Assembly: GCF_051622035.1 (NCBI RefSeq)
Contig: NC_135355.1
Coordinates: 25,151,986 to 25,215,985, forward strand
DNA length: 64,000 nucleotides
From: Arctopsyche grandis
Taxonomy: Eukaryota > Arthropoda > Insecta > Trichoptera > Hydropsychidae
Direction of reading: 5' to 3'
The position numbers and the translations under genes are program-made. This document shows, piece after piece, positions 1 to 13,900 of this stretch (positions within the stretch are counted from its first letter, which is position 1; the number at the start of each line of letters is the position of its first letter). The notes beneath the pieces are model-generated. The model was not told the origin of the DNA. It saw only the letters and a list, made by a program, of their open reading frames with translations, and searched no databases.

Positions 1-2648
1 AAAAGTGGTAACTGTCTCTACTGGAGAGGGCTACCAAATGGTAGAATAGGAGGAGTAGGGTTTCTTATCAATAAGAGAATAGAAAGAAATATTATAGAAA
101 TAAGCGACATATCGGAACGTATATGCTATGTAGTATTAAGAATCTCGATCAGGTACACTTGTCAAATCTTCCAAGTGTACGCCCCCACATCTAGCCACCC
201 AGACGAGGAAATAGAAGACTTCTACGAAAAAATACAGGACGCATACGATAATAGCCGTCACCACTTTAAAATAATCATGGGCGACTTTAACGCAAAAATA
301 GGACAAAAGGAAAATACAGAAAGAGCAGTAGGCAATTTTGGTACCGGCCAAAGAAACGACAGAGGCGATCGCCTCATAGAATTCGCAGAACACAACAGGC
401 TCTTTATCACTAATTCATTTTTCAGGAAAAACACAAACAATAAGTGGACTTGGGAGAGTCCTAAAGGAGACAGAAACTAGATCGATTTAATCCTAACAAA
501 TGCCCTGCACTCCGTTAAAGACGTTAGTGTTTTAAGTAAAGTAGATATAGGTAGCGATCACAGATTAGTCCGGGCCAAGATGGCCATTAATATAAATTGC
601 GAACGTAGGAAATTAATAAAAGGATGCAGTAGCTCTCCAGACTTCGCTCAACTAAGGTCTAGGAAAAAGGAATTCGAACTCGAACTTGGAACTAGATACG
701 AGAAATTAAACCCAGAAGCAGACATTGAGGAATTGAACACTGTAATTTGTTCGGTTCTAACTTCAACAGGTAAGAAATTAGGTGGATTCAGGAAACAGAT
801 TAAGTTAAGCAAAATTTCAGCGGAAACAAAAAACCTAATTAAGCATAAAAGGAATTTAGATAGGGATAATAATAAGCAAGAATACAATCTAGTAAATAAG
901 GAAATTAAAAAGAGAATAGTCAGGGATGTCAGGGATTTTAACAGCAAGGTAATAGAAAATACCATTAAGAATAACTGTAGCCTGAAAAAGTGCAAACAGG
1001 ATTTTTTCTTAGGTAAACCCAAATGATCGCAATCAGATCAGAGAGCGGAGTAATAATTAGGAATAGAGAAGAAATCATAGACAGAGTTTACACGTTCTAT
1101 GCAAAACTATACGATAACAACAACGGTCAATTCCCCGCTCTGGAATCGACACACGGCCAAAGGGTTCCTGCAGTATTGCCTAGCGAAGTAGAGGCCGCGC
1201 TAAAAACTGCAAAGAACGGTAAAACTCCAGGGGAAGATAATATTCCCATTGACTTACTAAAATGTGGCGGCTCCCCCTTAAATAATATCTTAGCTAGGCT
1301 TTTCAGCAAATGCATCCAGAACCAAGCTATACCAGAAGGATGGAATAACGCAACTATCATCTTAATACACAAAAAAGGTGATAAAAGCGATATCAAGAAC
1401 TACCGACCCATTAGTTTACTTTCAGCGGTCTACAAGCTCTTCACGAAGGTTATTACAGAAAGGCTGAAGAATATCCTCGACGAGAACCAACCTATATAAC
1501 AGGCAGGGTTTAGGGAAAATTTCAGCACAATGGACCACCTCCAAGTAGTTGGCGAACTAATCGAACGCGCCAACGAATATCAACGGCCATTGTGCCTGGG
1601 TTTCATCGATTATGAGAAAGCCTTCGATACAGTTAGCCACAATGCAGTACTTAACGCTCTACAAACACATGGAGTACCGGAACCCTATGTGGGGCTGTTA
1701 GTTGCAATATATAAGAATGCCACAGCTTCGGTTAAAATGTTTTCAGGTACAGATAGATTTAGCATAGGAAAAGGAGTCAGACAAGGAGATACAATCTTGC
1801 CCAAGTTATTCAATGCGGTGCTTGAGGGAGTTTTCAGGAACTTGGAGTGGGACACAGCCGTAGTAAGCATCAACGGTCGTTTCTTGAGTCACCTTCGGTT
1901 CGCAGATGATATAGTTTTAATAGCTCGTGATTCAGCTGAACTTCTTAACAGACTAACACAGCTGGACAGGGAAAGTAGAAAAGTAGGATTAAAAATTAGC
2001 GTAGATAAGACCAAACTAATGTTCAATAGTTATTGCATGCCTGATAGCATCTCCTTAGATGATAAACCAGTAGAAGTAGTAAATAATTATTTATATTTAG
2101 GTCAAATAATTGACATGTCTGCTAGTAAAGATGAAGTGATAAAGAGACGTATGAAATTAGGATGGAGTGCATTTGGACGGAAGAACTCTGTTTTTAAATC
2201 AAAAATGCCGCTCTGCCTGAAGAAAAAGATCTTTGACCAATGCGTTTTGCCAGAGATGACGTATGGATGTGAAACTTGGACACTGAACGCCAAGATGCTA
2301 CATAAAATCCAATGCACTCAAAGAAGTATGGAACGCTGTATGCTTGGCATAACGAGGAAAAACAGAAAGCGGAACACGTGGGTGAGAAGTATGACAAGAG
2401 TAGTGGACATAGTGGATAGAGTAAAGAGATTGAAATGGCAATGGGCGGGTCATGTAACTAGGAGGATGGACGAAAGGTGGACAAAAGAAGTGCTTGAATG
2501 GTACCCGAGAGAATGCAAAAGGGTGAAAGGAAGACCGCAAGGAAGATGGGTGAACGAAATTAGAAAAATGTGCAGGGTGAGATGGATGAGTGTTGCGCAA
2601 AACAGAGACGAGTGGAAGCGTGTTGGAGAGGCCTTCATCCAGCAGTAG
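1..2648 (+). pseudogene. Endonuclease/reverse transcriptase ORF of the RTE element (broken)
   Basis: Frame 1 from base 1 encodes an exonuclease-endonuclease-phosphatase domain with VYAPTS and IIMGDFNAKIG (the catalytic GDFN), then GSDHRLV near 560. It is stopped by TAG at 478-480 and resumes in the same frame to TGA at 1024-1026. A frameshift near 1010-1026 moves coding to frame 3, where NYRPISLLS (about 1400), DYEKAFDTVS (RT motif A, about 1608), GVRQGD (about 1773) and FADDIVLIA (catalytic motif, about 1900) follow. A second nonsense codon, TAA at 1497-1499, interrupts that frame just before QAGFR. From 1500 to the natural stop at 2646-2648 the frame is open. Three lesions make this copy non-functional, although the catalytic residues are intact. 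The protein type matches the insect endonuclease-reverse transcriptases often annotated as craniofacial development protein 2-like (family knowledge). Confidence 0.88.
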
Positions 2649-2661
2649 ATGGCGAACGGTT

Positions 2662-2712
2662 GTAAATGATGATGATGATGATACACTCCGGGCAAAGCCG
2701 GGTAATAAAGCT
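2662..2712 (+). repeat. (GAT)n tail and terminal hairpin of the RTE element
   Basis: Five to six GAT/ATG triplets follow the 3' UTR. An inverted repeat CCGGGC-AAA-GCCGGG then follows at about 2687-2702, and then TAATAAA. RTE LINEs end in short tandem repeats that take part in 3'-end recognition; the hairpin may be part of the element or of older flanking repeat sequence. Confidence 0.6.
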
Positions 2713-2939
2713 TGTGTCAGCGTCCGTCTTTCAACTCCATATTGGGAAAATAAAATTTTCCATTGCTAGAAGTTGAAACCAATGGTATTACGAACTTTAT
2801 ATTTCAAACCAAACTAAAAGTTTTCATGAATCTTATTTCTACATTTTGTATACGTGTATTAGTTTATGGTTTGTGTACGTGTCTACCACAGTTTCAAATC
2901 GAACACCGTTTATATTTTTATTAGTTAATGAATGATTTT
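2713..2939. other. Unassigned sequence after the RTE element
   Basis: AT-rich DNA with no open frame, no recognisable repeat and no exon-like signal that I can see. Confidence 0.4.
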
Positions 2940-3690
<751 letters not shown>

Positions 3691-3699
3691 TCAATAGGT

Positions 3700-6300
3700 T
3701 TACTTCGCCTATTGATCTGACACTATTTCTTAATTTGCCATTTTGCGTGGTTTGGTCACCGATATAAATTTAAATTGCTTAGTAAATTCGCTGGTGAAAA
3801 ATAATCGTAATATACACGTTTAAGAATTCAAAAATTTTGGAGACGATGACAGCTTATTCACCGCCAATGGCCAGTAGCTATGTTTGTTTGACCTTCCGCT
3901 CTCCACTCGTTTTGTCAGATTTTAAATGTTTAACCCTTTGAGTGCTGACGTCTTTTCTGTTGAAAGCCCGCCACGCTGAGAATTTCGCCAACATTTCCAA
4001 CTAGAATTATTTAGAAAGCAGGTGTAAAAATTGTAGCTAATCCAAACAAACCCTAGATAACTACTGCCGAGGATTTCAAGTTTTGTTAAGGCGTGTTTAG
4101 ACTCTCTAATATATCTTGCAACAATATAAAATAAATTTAAGAAGTATATTAATGAATGTATTTTTCCAAAACTAGTTCCATCTTCTTCATTGTTGTTAAA
4201 ATGTAATGCTCACAATCTAAATTCCAAGCCACAATCTAAAATACTTAGCAGTTAGGGATTTCCATCGGGTAATTCTGTTATCGTTATAAATTCAGAAATT
4301 CCGGTGTAAGCGATTCTTTATAAACGTTGACAAATTAATGACACGGATCAAACGACCCGTGTTCAATGCATTTTTTTTCAACGCTACCTTTAAAGGCTTA
4401 GCATGTAGTATTTTTGTTTACTTTATGCATGCAAAATTTACAACGCCTATCGACTTTTTCTCTCGAACCTATTGACTTAATTTTATTGAGCCTATTGACT
4501 TTTTCTCTCGAACTTCGATGTATTTCACATTTTTCTTCGAAGCCGTTCAGTGCATTGAACTGGAATTTCATATTGAATCGTTACAGCTTTCTATTTTTTT
4601 TTATTTGTAGAATTGCCTACAAACTCCAAGAGTGGATTGATTCATTATGAATTCAGAATTGTCCACGTTTAATCCCAAAACAATGAACATGTAAGGATAT
4701 AAATACCATCACCGATATTGCTTATAGCTGAAACCGACATAAACTTCGTGACAACCGCCGTCATAAAGGTCGACATCGAACATCAGACAAGACCGACCGT
4801 AACTTTCAACGTTCACAGCGTCGGTGTTCTTGTAATCCCGATCAATCCTCCGTGACCTATTTGCCTTTACAACCAATTTCAAATTACCTCCCACCCCACA
4901 GTATTTCAGATCGGTGGACTACGTTTACTGTGGTGGACCCCGATCTCCACGATTTCCGATCTCTAAATTAAATATTAATCCGAATTTTTCGCTTCCACCG
5001 TCTCTGCCTTTCATTTTTTAATGAAATCCGCCAGTATCGACACCGCGCCAGCTTTCATAATTCGATTAAGTCCACTCGTTTTAAGATCAAAAAAAAAATT
5101 GAAACATGCACACATATACTCTGGTATAAATATAATATTAAATTTAAATTCGTGGTAATTTTGGCCTGAAGATTTATGCTCGAACTCATAAGATAAAAAT
5201 GCCGTAATTCAATTCTCGATACGATCAAAGGCTCTATTCGTATTATTCTCTCTTCCTATTATATTATAGATTGCTACGATGGATCTCTTGTAATCTTGAA
5301 AAGTTCTGCTGAAAGGACTGCTCCATTGTCACAATTTTTATGCACATTCTTACAACACCACCATGTGTTTTTATATTGTATGTCCGCTATACATACACAT
5401 ACATACGGTTCTAAGATTATTCCTAACAAGAAGACTATCCAAGTATTATTCACAAATGTATTGCTCAAACGAAGATCTCGGACGCATAAAGCCAATAATA
5501 ATAATAAAAAAAACATAAAAAAATTCAATGGAAAACCACAGGCAACAATATTGTAAGAAATAGTCCGTTCACCATACATAATTTTTTATGTACATATATA
5601 TATATATATATATGTATATCACTATTCATATATGAAAATAAATTATAAGTTTAAATTCATATTTCTCGTATTCAAATAAACATTGACGCAAATTGAAAAT
5701 TCAACTATCGTAATTTAACTCGAACTCAGGAACAATTTTAATCTGTATCCACCTCTCTAACCGACAATTAATTAAATTACGCGTTGAATTCATATAAATT
5801 TCGGTCGTAGCAACACTAATCGATACGCAAACAAATATAATATTAATGAGTACATACGCTATCCAATAACGTCGTTAATTTACACGGGAACTGCGAATTG
5901 TGTTCGTTATTGCGATGAACAGTTTCAGCCGTGTCGAAAAAATAATATTTTATAGGTGTACTATGTTATATTATTTCTATTGTTCTATTTCTATATTCTT
6001 TTATTCAAATAAAAGAAAAATATTATATCATACTGAGCACATTGAAACAGTCATGCGGAAAAACCTGTCAATTATCTTCAGTGCGAGTTTTCACATTCAG
6101 CGACAATTGAGTTAGTTGACTGATGTAATCTAATAATCTTTATTGACATGCGAACTGTTCTTTATTGCTGAAATTAGTACGAGTTCAATTTACTGGCAAA
6201 CGTGCACACTTTTGACGTACGTCAAATGTCAAACGAAATGACGTTAAAGCAAACGGAACAAATTTACAAATATTGATACAGATATTCATTTTATTTCATA
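3700..6300. other. Gene-free region with minor repeat traces
   Basis: I find no exon-like sequence here. A possible single piggyBac-type end lies at 3930-3945 (TTAA followed by CCCTTTGAGTGC). A short TA tract sits at 5594-5616. The remainder is AT-rich with stop codons in all frames beyond roughly 100 codons. A first coding exon of the cyclase gene (about 20 codons) could hide here unrecognised. Confidence 0.4.
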
Positions 6301-6304
6301 CTAT

Positions 6305-6705
6305 CTGTATTACCCGGCTTCGCTCGGTTTTTGTAATATAAACCGCTTAAACATGACTAATCTAATAGTAAATATTTTATTGAATAGTTTTATTTTATAT
6401 ACATTTATTTAAATACTTATGTACATACATATTTGTTCTTTTTTAATTGACTGTCACGAACAAACAAACATATATAGTAAGTCTCTTTCGAAATTGCATG
6501 TATACCAGAATCTGGCGCTGGCGCCCCCTAGGGCTTCGCCCCCAGCGCAAAGGCGGCTTCGTCCTCGACGCCTTTGCCCTCGGGGACTTTAAATCCTTTG
6601 AATCGAAAAAATCGAATTATTTGTTCAATAACGTCACGGATTTACGACCCAATGAACGAAGGTTACATACATACAAAGTCTCTTTCCAAATTATATATTA
6701 GATAA
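6305..6705. repeat. Probable dispersed-repeat relic with GC-rich hairpin core
   Basis: It begins with TTACCCGGCTTCGCTCGG, a near reverse complement of the hairpin that ends the RTE element at 2.69 kb. It contains a GC-rich block (about 6509-6590) of short inverted GGCGC/GCGCC units, unusual in this AT-rich window. The 16-mer AGTCTCTTTCGAAATT near 6479 recurs with one change near 6679, so an internal duplication is present. No target duplication was identified. Confidence 0.4.
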
Positions 6706-7489
6706 TCGAATTAAATTAACCGAATAATGTATGAAGTAATTATTCATATGCAACCTTGTATTGTTGTTTACATGAATATGAATATTCAACAACATTTAAA
6801 CAGCATATACATATGTATGTATCTATGTACATGGGAGTATGTATAGGTACATACATATATCAAACGTGACCGGTGATAAAATATATCGTGCTAATAGCTC
6901 ACTTCAAAGGATTTTAATTAATATCGTTGATTAATTTTTTTTCAATTTTCTAGTTTCCTAGAATTCATAATTTCCGCTGTTATAATTTATAATGTATATA
7001 TGGAACACCTTGTATTAGTTTGAAAATAAGTGGTAGTTTCCAGTTCGACCAAGTTACATAGCTACCAATCTTTGAAATTCACTCATATACTGCAATTTCA
7101 ATTCTAAAAGTTTGCATCACAATAAGTTGACGCAAATCTATCATCGCTTATTATTTATTGCATACAGAAATTTCATATGAATCAAATATTGAAACTTTTT
7201 TGGTGTCTAGACGAATTTTTAATTTCAAAAGCGACAATGAGATTCTAAAGTCGAAAAATTCAAAAAGTTGTTATCTAAGTATGTACATTCATATATTTAC
7301 ATCAATCATTTTTCATCTCAATTTTAATAATCTTGTATTTTAATAATAATAATATTTAATAATATAATAATAGAAAGTATTTCACGAAAGACATTTTATT
7401 TACAATTCACGTGATTTAGTTCGAAATATTTTGAACGACAATTCTAATAAAATATTTTATCATATCTATTTATTATATCATTACTCATA

Positions 7490-7542
7490 GTTTGGAATAA
7501 AATAACGTTCACAATGAAGTTGTGAACGTTTTTAATCCAAAT
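7490..7542. repeat. Imperfect palindrome
   Basis: TTTGGAATAAAATAACGTTCACAA faces TTGTGAACG and TTTAATCCAAA across a 5-base loop, giving a roughly 23-bp stem with one bulge. It sits about 380 bp upstream of the first recognised cyclase exon. It could be a decayed foldback element or a structural element; nothing decides between them. Confidence 0.5.
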
Positions 7543-7920
7543 CTTCAACAATCAACCCATTTTTATTTTTATATTCATTTCGTACGTGAAGCTCTTATTT
7601 GATTAAACGAATTTTTTCGTTTTAATATGGTCAAAATTTAAGCCATTATATATCGTTAATTGTATGTAATATTTACTATAATATTCTTGAATAAATCATA
7701 GTATGTATAGTATTACATAAAGCTATCAAAGTACATAAGTAAAGACGTTCCCGTGCAACACGCCACAATATGCAAAATTCACCGATGCAATGAGAAATTC
7801 GTGTATATTCCATGCAAGGAAATTTTGCTGGGGTTCAAAGTGCACATGACTCACGTCATAAAACAAACTTTATAATGTACATATTTGAATTTGAAATTTA
7901 ATAATTCTTTTTTTTTACAG

Positions 7921-10900
7921 AACGAATCATTGCAGACAGCACTGCAGTCGCTGAAAGCAAAAGAGTGTCAAGAAAACTTCTCTACAGACAAATATCGATG
8001 TTTGTAAGTACATACTTCAATTTTCATCAAATTTCCAAACCGCTGTACCAAACAAATTAAAAACACTCGATGATATTTTAAACAAGCTTTTCGCATTAAA
8101 AAGTCTTGAACGAACTCGGATGAGGTTCGAAAAACTTTTGCCGTGTTTTATTTTGTATTTTAATATTTTTCGGTCTTAGATAAAACTAAGCATAATATAA
8201 GCGAACGAGTATTTGAAACAATGGGAAGGAGTGAGAAAATAGAATGGGGTCGTTTATTTCGAGTGTTTTTGAAAGATGAGACGCGCTAAACTTTCGAACA
8301 ATCAGAGTGTGGCAAGTGTCGACGAAGGTCCCTTTTTACTTATTCATAATACGACCCTGGAGATGGGAAGGCTTTCAATTATTTATGAAGCGGGTAATCG
8401 ACTCGGTAATGTGTAAAGTTAGATGAACTATTTGCCCTCGGTGACTGAAATGGGCGTCACTACAGAAAAAAAAAAAAGAAATGAAACTTCCACGATCCCA
8501 AATAAATAAATACACAAGTGTATATAATTTATACATATGTTTATTTGTCAATAGATGAAACGTATTTTTCAAACATACTTTTTAATATAATCATTTATTT
8601 ACATAAATAATATTTGAGTACATTGCACAGTGGATAGGAAGAATGCGTTTGTCTGATCACAAAATACTTAATAATGGAATAAATAAAAGTATCTGAAAAC
8701 ACAATGAAAATATTATAATAAAAACACATTTATTAAATTTGGTTGAATGCAGGTGGAATAAATCTAGTTTGTTTTAAAAAAAAATAATAATAAAAGTATA
8801 TGGTAAGACTCCGTTTGAAAAAAGTGTCGTACTAACGTATTAAGTTTTTCTTTTAGTAGTCTAAAAATATTGACTTCAGTCGACGATTCAATTGTAACAC
8901 AATTACAAGTAATTTGCTTAACTTAATATTTGCCAATCTTATGGTCAAATTTTATAATGTGTAACCATGTGTTTTCGAGCGTAATGCAAATCAACTTTTA
9001 ATTAATGGTTTAAACAGGTTTTTCATTTGACAATTATAAATTCCTACGTTAATAAGCAATTAATAGTAGTTCTTTAGCTTTTCATAAATAAACATATAAA
9101 TACAATAATAGCATATATGTACATAATACAACTATCTAATTAAATTATAATTATAGTATATATGTAATACTTCCTTAAGCTTTCGGTATGCAGACTTTGG
9201 CAGAGTTGCCAATGGGTTTCAGGAATTTACCTCGATTCAAATGTAAATTCATCATTATATACGCATAAATACACGTCCGTGTATTTAATAGAATATAGAA
9301 AGGGATGGGTTTGGGTAGTATATTTTAATATCCACGTGGAATTGAACGTCACACGCCCGTCTAGTGGCTCGTAAATTATATTCGCCACAATGGTTTTATG
9401 CGAGCGACACAAACAATTTGCCGAAACAAAACCACCCTCCATTGTTGCTTTAGTCGTAGAAAATTATACCACCCCCCTTACCCTGAGCCCGTCAGCCTGT
9501 ATAGATGCCCGATTTGTGATCTCCGTTCCAGCAGAGCGCAGATTCGGCGAACTTTTTTGCTCGGCTTCACACTTAATAGACGTCTAATTGGCATTGTTTT
9601 TTACCTCCTGAACTCTCGGCTGAACTCAGACCACCCCCGCTTTTCTTTAATATCTACACCCCAACTCTAATACCTCAAAAGGATTGATTGATATTATTGG
9701 AAAATTTTCGGGAAAGTATGTACACTCTAATTTACATTTTAGTTTCTTTCAAGCGATTTTAATAATCTAATATATGTATGTACATACATATAATATTATT
9801 CATGTAAATGCAGTGTAGCGATGATACATATAATATATGTAAAGGTTACATATAGAAAAATAATGTTTGTACATATGTATATATGTACATATGTATTTGC
9901 GATTCTGGGTGACAGCTTTCGACTAAGGATGATCATATTAGATACACTATCAAGATAGCCCAAATTAGAACCTTGGCGGACTTCGGGCTTAAGATATATA
10001 ATAGGTCCGATTTTTCTGTGGTATCGAATTACGTCTATGCGATTTGTAAATTACTATAGTAAATATCGATTTTATTCTGTTATTATTTGATGATTTTATT
10101 AATAAAATTTTTCGTTACGTGGAAAATTATTTAAACAAAATAATTTATATATTAAGTATTAAGCTATTCGATATCGGTTACATATATGTACATTGATATA
10201 AAATACTCCCAGGCTACAATTTCTATTTTTGGTTTTTTGTTTTATTTGAGAGTGTATTATATATCGCTTTGTGCGCTCTAGAATCGCACGAGTACGTTTC
10301 TTTTTGCTACTTTGTCGGTAATAAAATTTCGTTTTCGCTAAAAAGCTTTGTGTTCTAGAATTTCATTCCCTCCAATATCGCATATCCATAAACATCGCAG
10401 CCTTCAGGGTTAACGCAAAACTTTCAGAATAAATTTGCATACATATTAACGGCTAAAGGAGAAGGGGTTGACGACAAACGAGTTAGAAAACATTTGAATT
10501 GTGAATTAATCTACGAAGGACGAAAATACAACCTACTAATTGCTCGAATAATTTTCAACTACAAGAATTTTCTTGTGAGTGAATTTATCATAGTTTTCAT
10601 ATTTTACCATTTTATTGAATTTACACGAAACAAAGTGATCATACTTCAAAGGGATTTCGTTATATGTAATTGAATTTTGTGTTATACATTGACTTTTGTT
10701 TTTAAATATCTTTCATATATTTACATAGCAAATCAAAACAAAAAATAAATGAAGAATATTCAGGACATTCAGGTTACTAGTTTTCTCTGAAATAATTTCG
10801 TGATAAAACGTGTTATTCAATCAAATATTTATCTAACTTTTCAGAGTAGGATTTTTTCAGATAAAAAGTATCATTACAAAAATGGAAGCATTCCTTTGAA

Positions 10901-13900
10901 GTAAAAAATTTAAATACATTACATTCATAATATTATTAGAATCCACAATATTTATTTTATATTAATAATATGTATTTAATTAAAGTTAGAGTTTGTCAAA
11001 AAAAATTTTTCACCGAATACAATATTGCTGCTACGACACGACAACCACTCTTGCTGATGTTGCCTTTTTCGACATAATATTCCAATACTTAGGCTAACAA
11101 GGACGTGGAGACCTTTTTCCATCCCTTTTAGAGCCCCCAAATTTATTCGGCCTTATACTTTCTTATACACATGTCCGTGCATGCATACACATATTTTCCA
11201 TTTTGTTCATATTAGATACAGTGACAGTTATTTGTTTCGAAAAAATGACTAGAAAATTGTCCGAAAATGTTTTATCATTCTATTTTGACAGTAGACATAC
11301 ATGTATGTGTAAAAAAAGAAGATCATTTTGAACATATTTTGTGCAAATTAAATACCGTAGTGCCGTATAGTTATATTTGTTCATTTTGAATATTTTTTAC
11401 ATTAACATTTCAGTACAAGGCACATACAAAATTAATTGACTTCAACATGTATGTATTGAATTATATTTTATAGTGAGGTGCTATTTTCTCAAGTGCAGTT
11501 TTATAATATTATGATTATACAACATACATATTATGTACATATGTACATATGTATATCGTTCACTCTAGAATTTCAAAAATTATTATTTTACTATTAATAT
11601 CTACTTGTATTGTAATTGATATTTAAATAATCAAGCCAAATTTTAATTTTTCAATTGATTAAATACATAATATTACAACTTTTGTAGTGAGATGATCAAT
11701 AAAATTCGAAAATCTTTTGAAAAATTTCAAAAGATTTAGGTTTATCAAAAGGTTCAAAAATTCATATTTAATCTGAATAAAATAAATATAAAATGCGATT
11801 AAAAATTAATTAAACTATTAATTGAATGCTTCTAAAATAACCACTGGTATACAGGAAAATACTTGTAAACGTTACTTTGTCATTAAGTTTTGCCAATTAC
11901 AATGAATCAATTTTAATGTCCTTCGACAAAATTGATTAGATTGAAGGTACACCTATTTATTTAAAACACTTTGATTTATTACAGAGACAAATTACCATCA
12001 GACGTGACGAATTGCAGCAATTACGCCTATTTGGAAGATATATATGAAACTATTTCTGCAGACGAGAGTAAGTATTTAAAATTTAATCGGTTTTATAATA
12101 TTGATTTAGTTTCAATAGTATTTCAACTGATTATAATATATTTTGCATGAAAAGCTTAATAAGTTTATGAGTGAAGTGCTTGTTTGTATGAAATATAATA
12201 TGTATGTATTTACTAGGACGTTTTTTCCCATTTCAATTTGCATTGAACTGAAAGTATTTCAGTTTTCGATATATAATTATGAGGTCTGAATTTAACGTGT
12301 GCAAAAAAAAATAATGTCTCAGAATCATGACACTCCATGTCGCCTATACAAAAACAGCTCCAATTTGAAATTCAAATTGGCGCCTCGCGCTCAGAAGAGC
12401 GTCATTTATCAGATTCCCATCGTTCGTGACGGGAATGAACGCCGAAAAGGTTCAAAATAACGAACAGAAAATATATTAGTGAAACACGATAAAAATTCTC
12501 AGCGAGAGATTTTTCCAATTAGCCAATGTCTTTTGGGACGGTTCATTCAAAATAATTATAGGCTGTAATGTTTTTGAAAAAAAAAAATTTGCGTTCAAGC
12601 GACATTGTAAAATCAGTATTTTATACAAAAAATTAATTCAAATTATTCACTTTCATCCGACTTGTTTTTTACGTCTGCTGATTATTATTACTCTTTCTAA
12701 TGATTCATATAATAAATATAATAACTGAGCAGATGAAAAGAAAATAAAAGTTTGTATTTTACTATGTAATTTATAATTGCATAAATACATATAATATTTA
12801 CAATTGACAGTCTGCAAATGTTTGAGCGATAAATTTGTAGTACTGCATTTGGCTTTGTTGCCAATTTTATAATGTGAAAAATTTTATCTTGGAATGAAAT
12901 CAAAAATCTCCACTTTCGAAACCTACATTTTAACATACGTAATTATGTAAATTTGTGCATACATACGTGAAAATATATAATAAAATAATAATATGTATAC
13001 ATACATAACTTAAAAAGACTTTCTATAAAAATATAAATTTTTCGTTGAAATTTTTCACTATCCATTAACACAAAGTCTCCCAAACTCTGATCCGTGGAAC
13101 ACTGGTGTTCCACGGAACCTAAATATGTAGGTGTTCCGCAAAAGTTTGGAATGGTTTTATACACTGCAAAACATTTTAACATATTCTACTTCATATTGAA
13201 AGCCGAGTGATGGTCAACTGATGACGTCAAGTACCTCAGTCCAGGCGGATATTTTGACTAGAAATTGGGTATGCAAAAAAAATTGTGGGAAACGTACATA
13301 TTACAATGTCACAAAAAAATACAAGGAAAAAATATTTCAATTTTTAATCCAAGAAAAATTTGCATATTTTGATAAAAAAAATACAATTTTGTATTTCATC
13401 AGTTAAATCTAATAATTCTGATTGTCTGGTAGGACCTTAAATAAATGCTTGAAAACTAGGATGGACCATTTTGTGAGTTCATAGTCGATTTTCGTGACAG
13501 TTAATACAGTATGCTTAAGCGGAAGTGATTATGAAAATCTAATTGATTCAATCAGTGACTCTGATTTGAGACAAAAATAAATCAGCACAGTATAGATCAG
13601 TATTTATATTTATACTGTTGCGTGAACGTGAAGAGGGGTTTCCAGGATGCAGTAGTGTTGTAGAAGTGGTTTATTAGGTCCGCACCCATCGGCTCTCCAG
13701 CTCAGAATGCTTTCCAGTTCCAGAGCGCCTAATATTTATACTCATTGGGCGCAATACACATGCATATATTCCCGAGATCCTATTGGTCGACGAGTCGCGC
13801 GATCCTATCGGCCGTCATATCCCCTCTAAACGTCGAGCCCCTTTTGGGGGCGAATGAGAGATCAGGGGATTAGCGCTCGTAAACCATCGGTCCACGAGCG

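Larger units (their letters stand above)
1..2712 (+). mobile_element. RTE-clade non-LTR retrotransposon, decayed, left end outside or at window edge
   Basis: The stretch reads as one APE-endonuclease plus reverse-transcriptase polyprotein broken by a few lesions. It ends in a 3' tail of GAT/ATG trinucleotides (about 2666-2683) followed by a short hairpin CCGGGCAAAGCCGGG. A microsatellite tail instead of poly(A) is characteristic of RTE-type LINEs. The first base of the window is already inside the endonuclease frame, so the 5' end lies off-window or was lost on insertion; these cannot be told apart here. The hairpin has a diverged counterpart at 6311-6326 in the opposite orientation. No target-site duplication could be tested because the left end is not visible. 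Confidence 0.9.

Noticed and set aside
2102-2695. Several minus-strand frames opposite the reverse transcriptase
   Set aside because: They are antisense shadows of the RTE coding sequence, rich in His and Ser, with no domains.
5274-5579. 101-codon minus-strand frame with a hydrophobic segment suggesting a membrane protein
   Set aside because: There is only one clear hydrophobic run, the rest is low in complexity, and no exon signals flank it.
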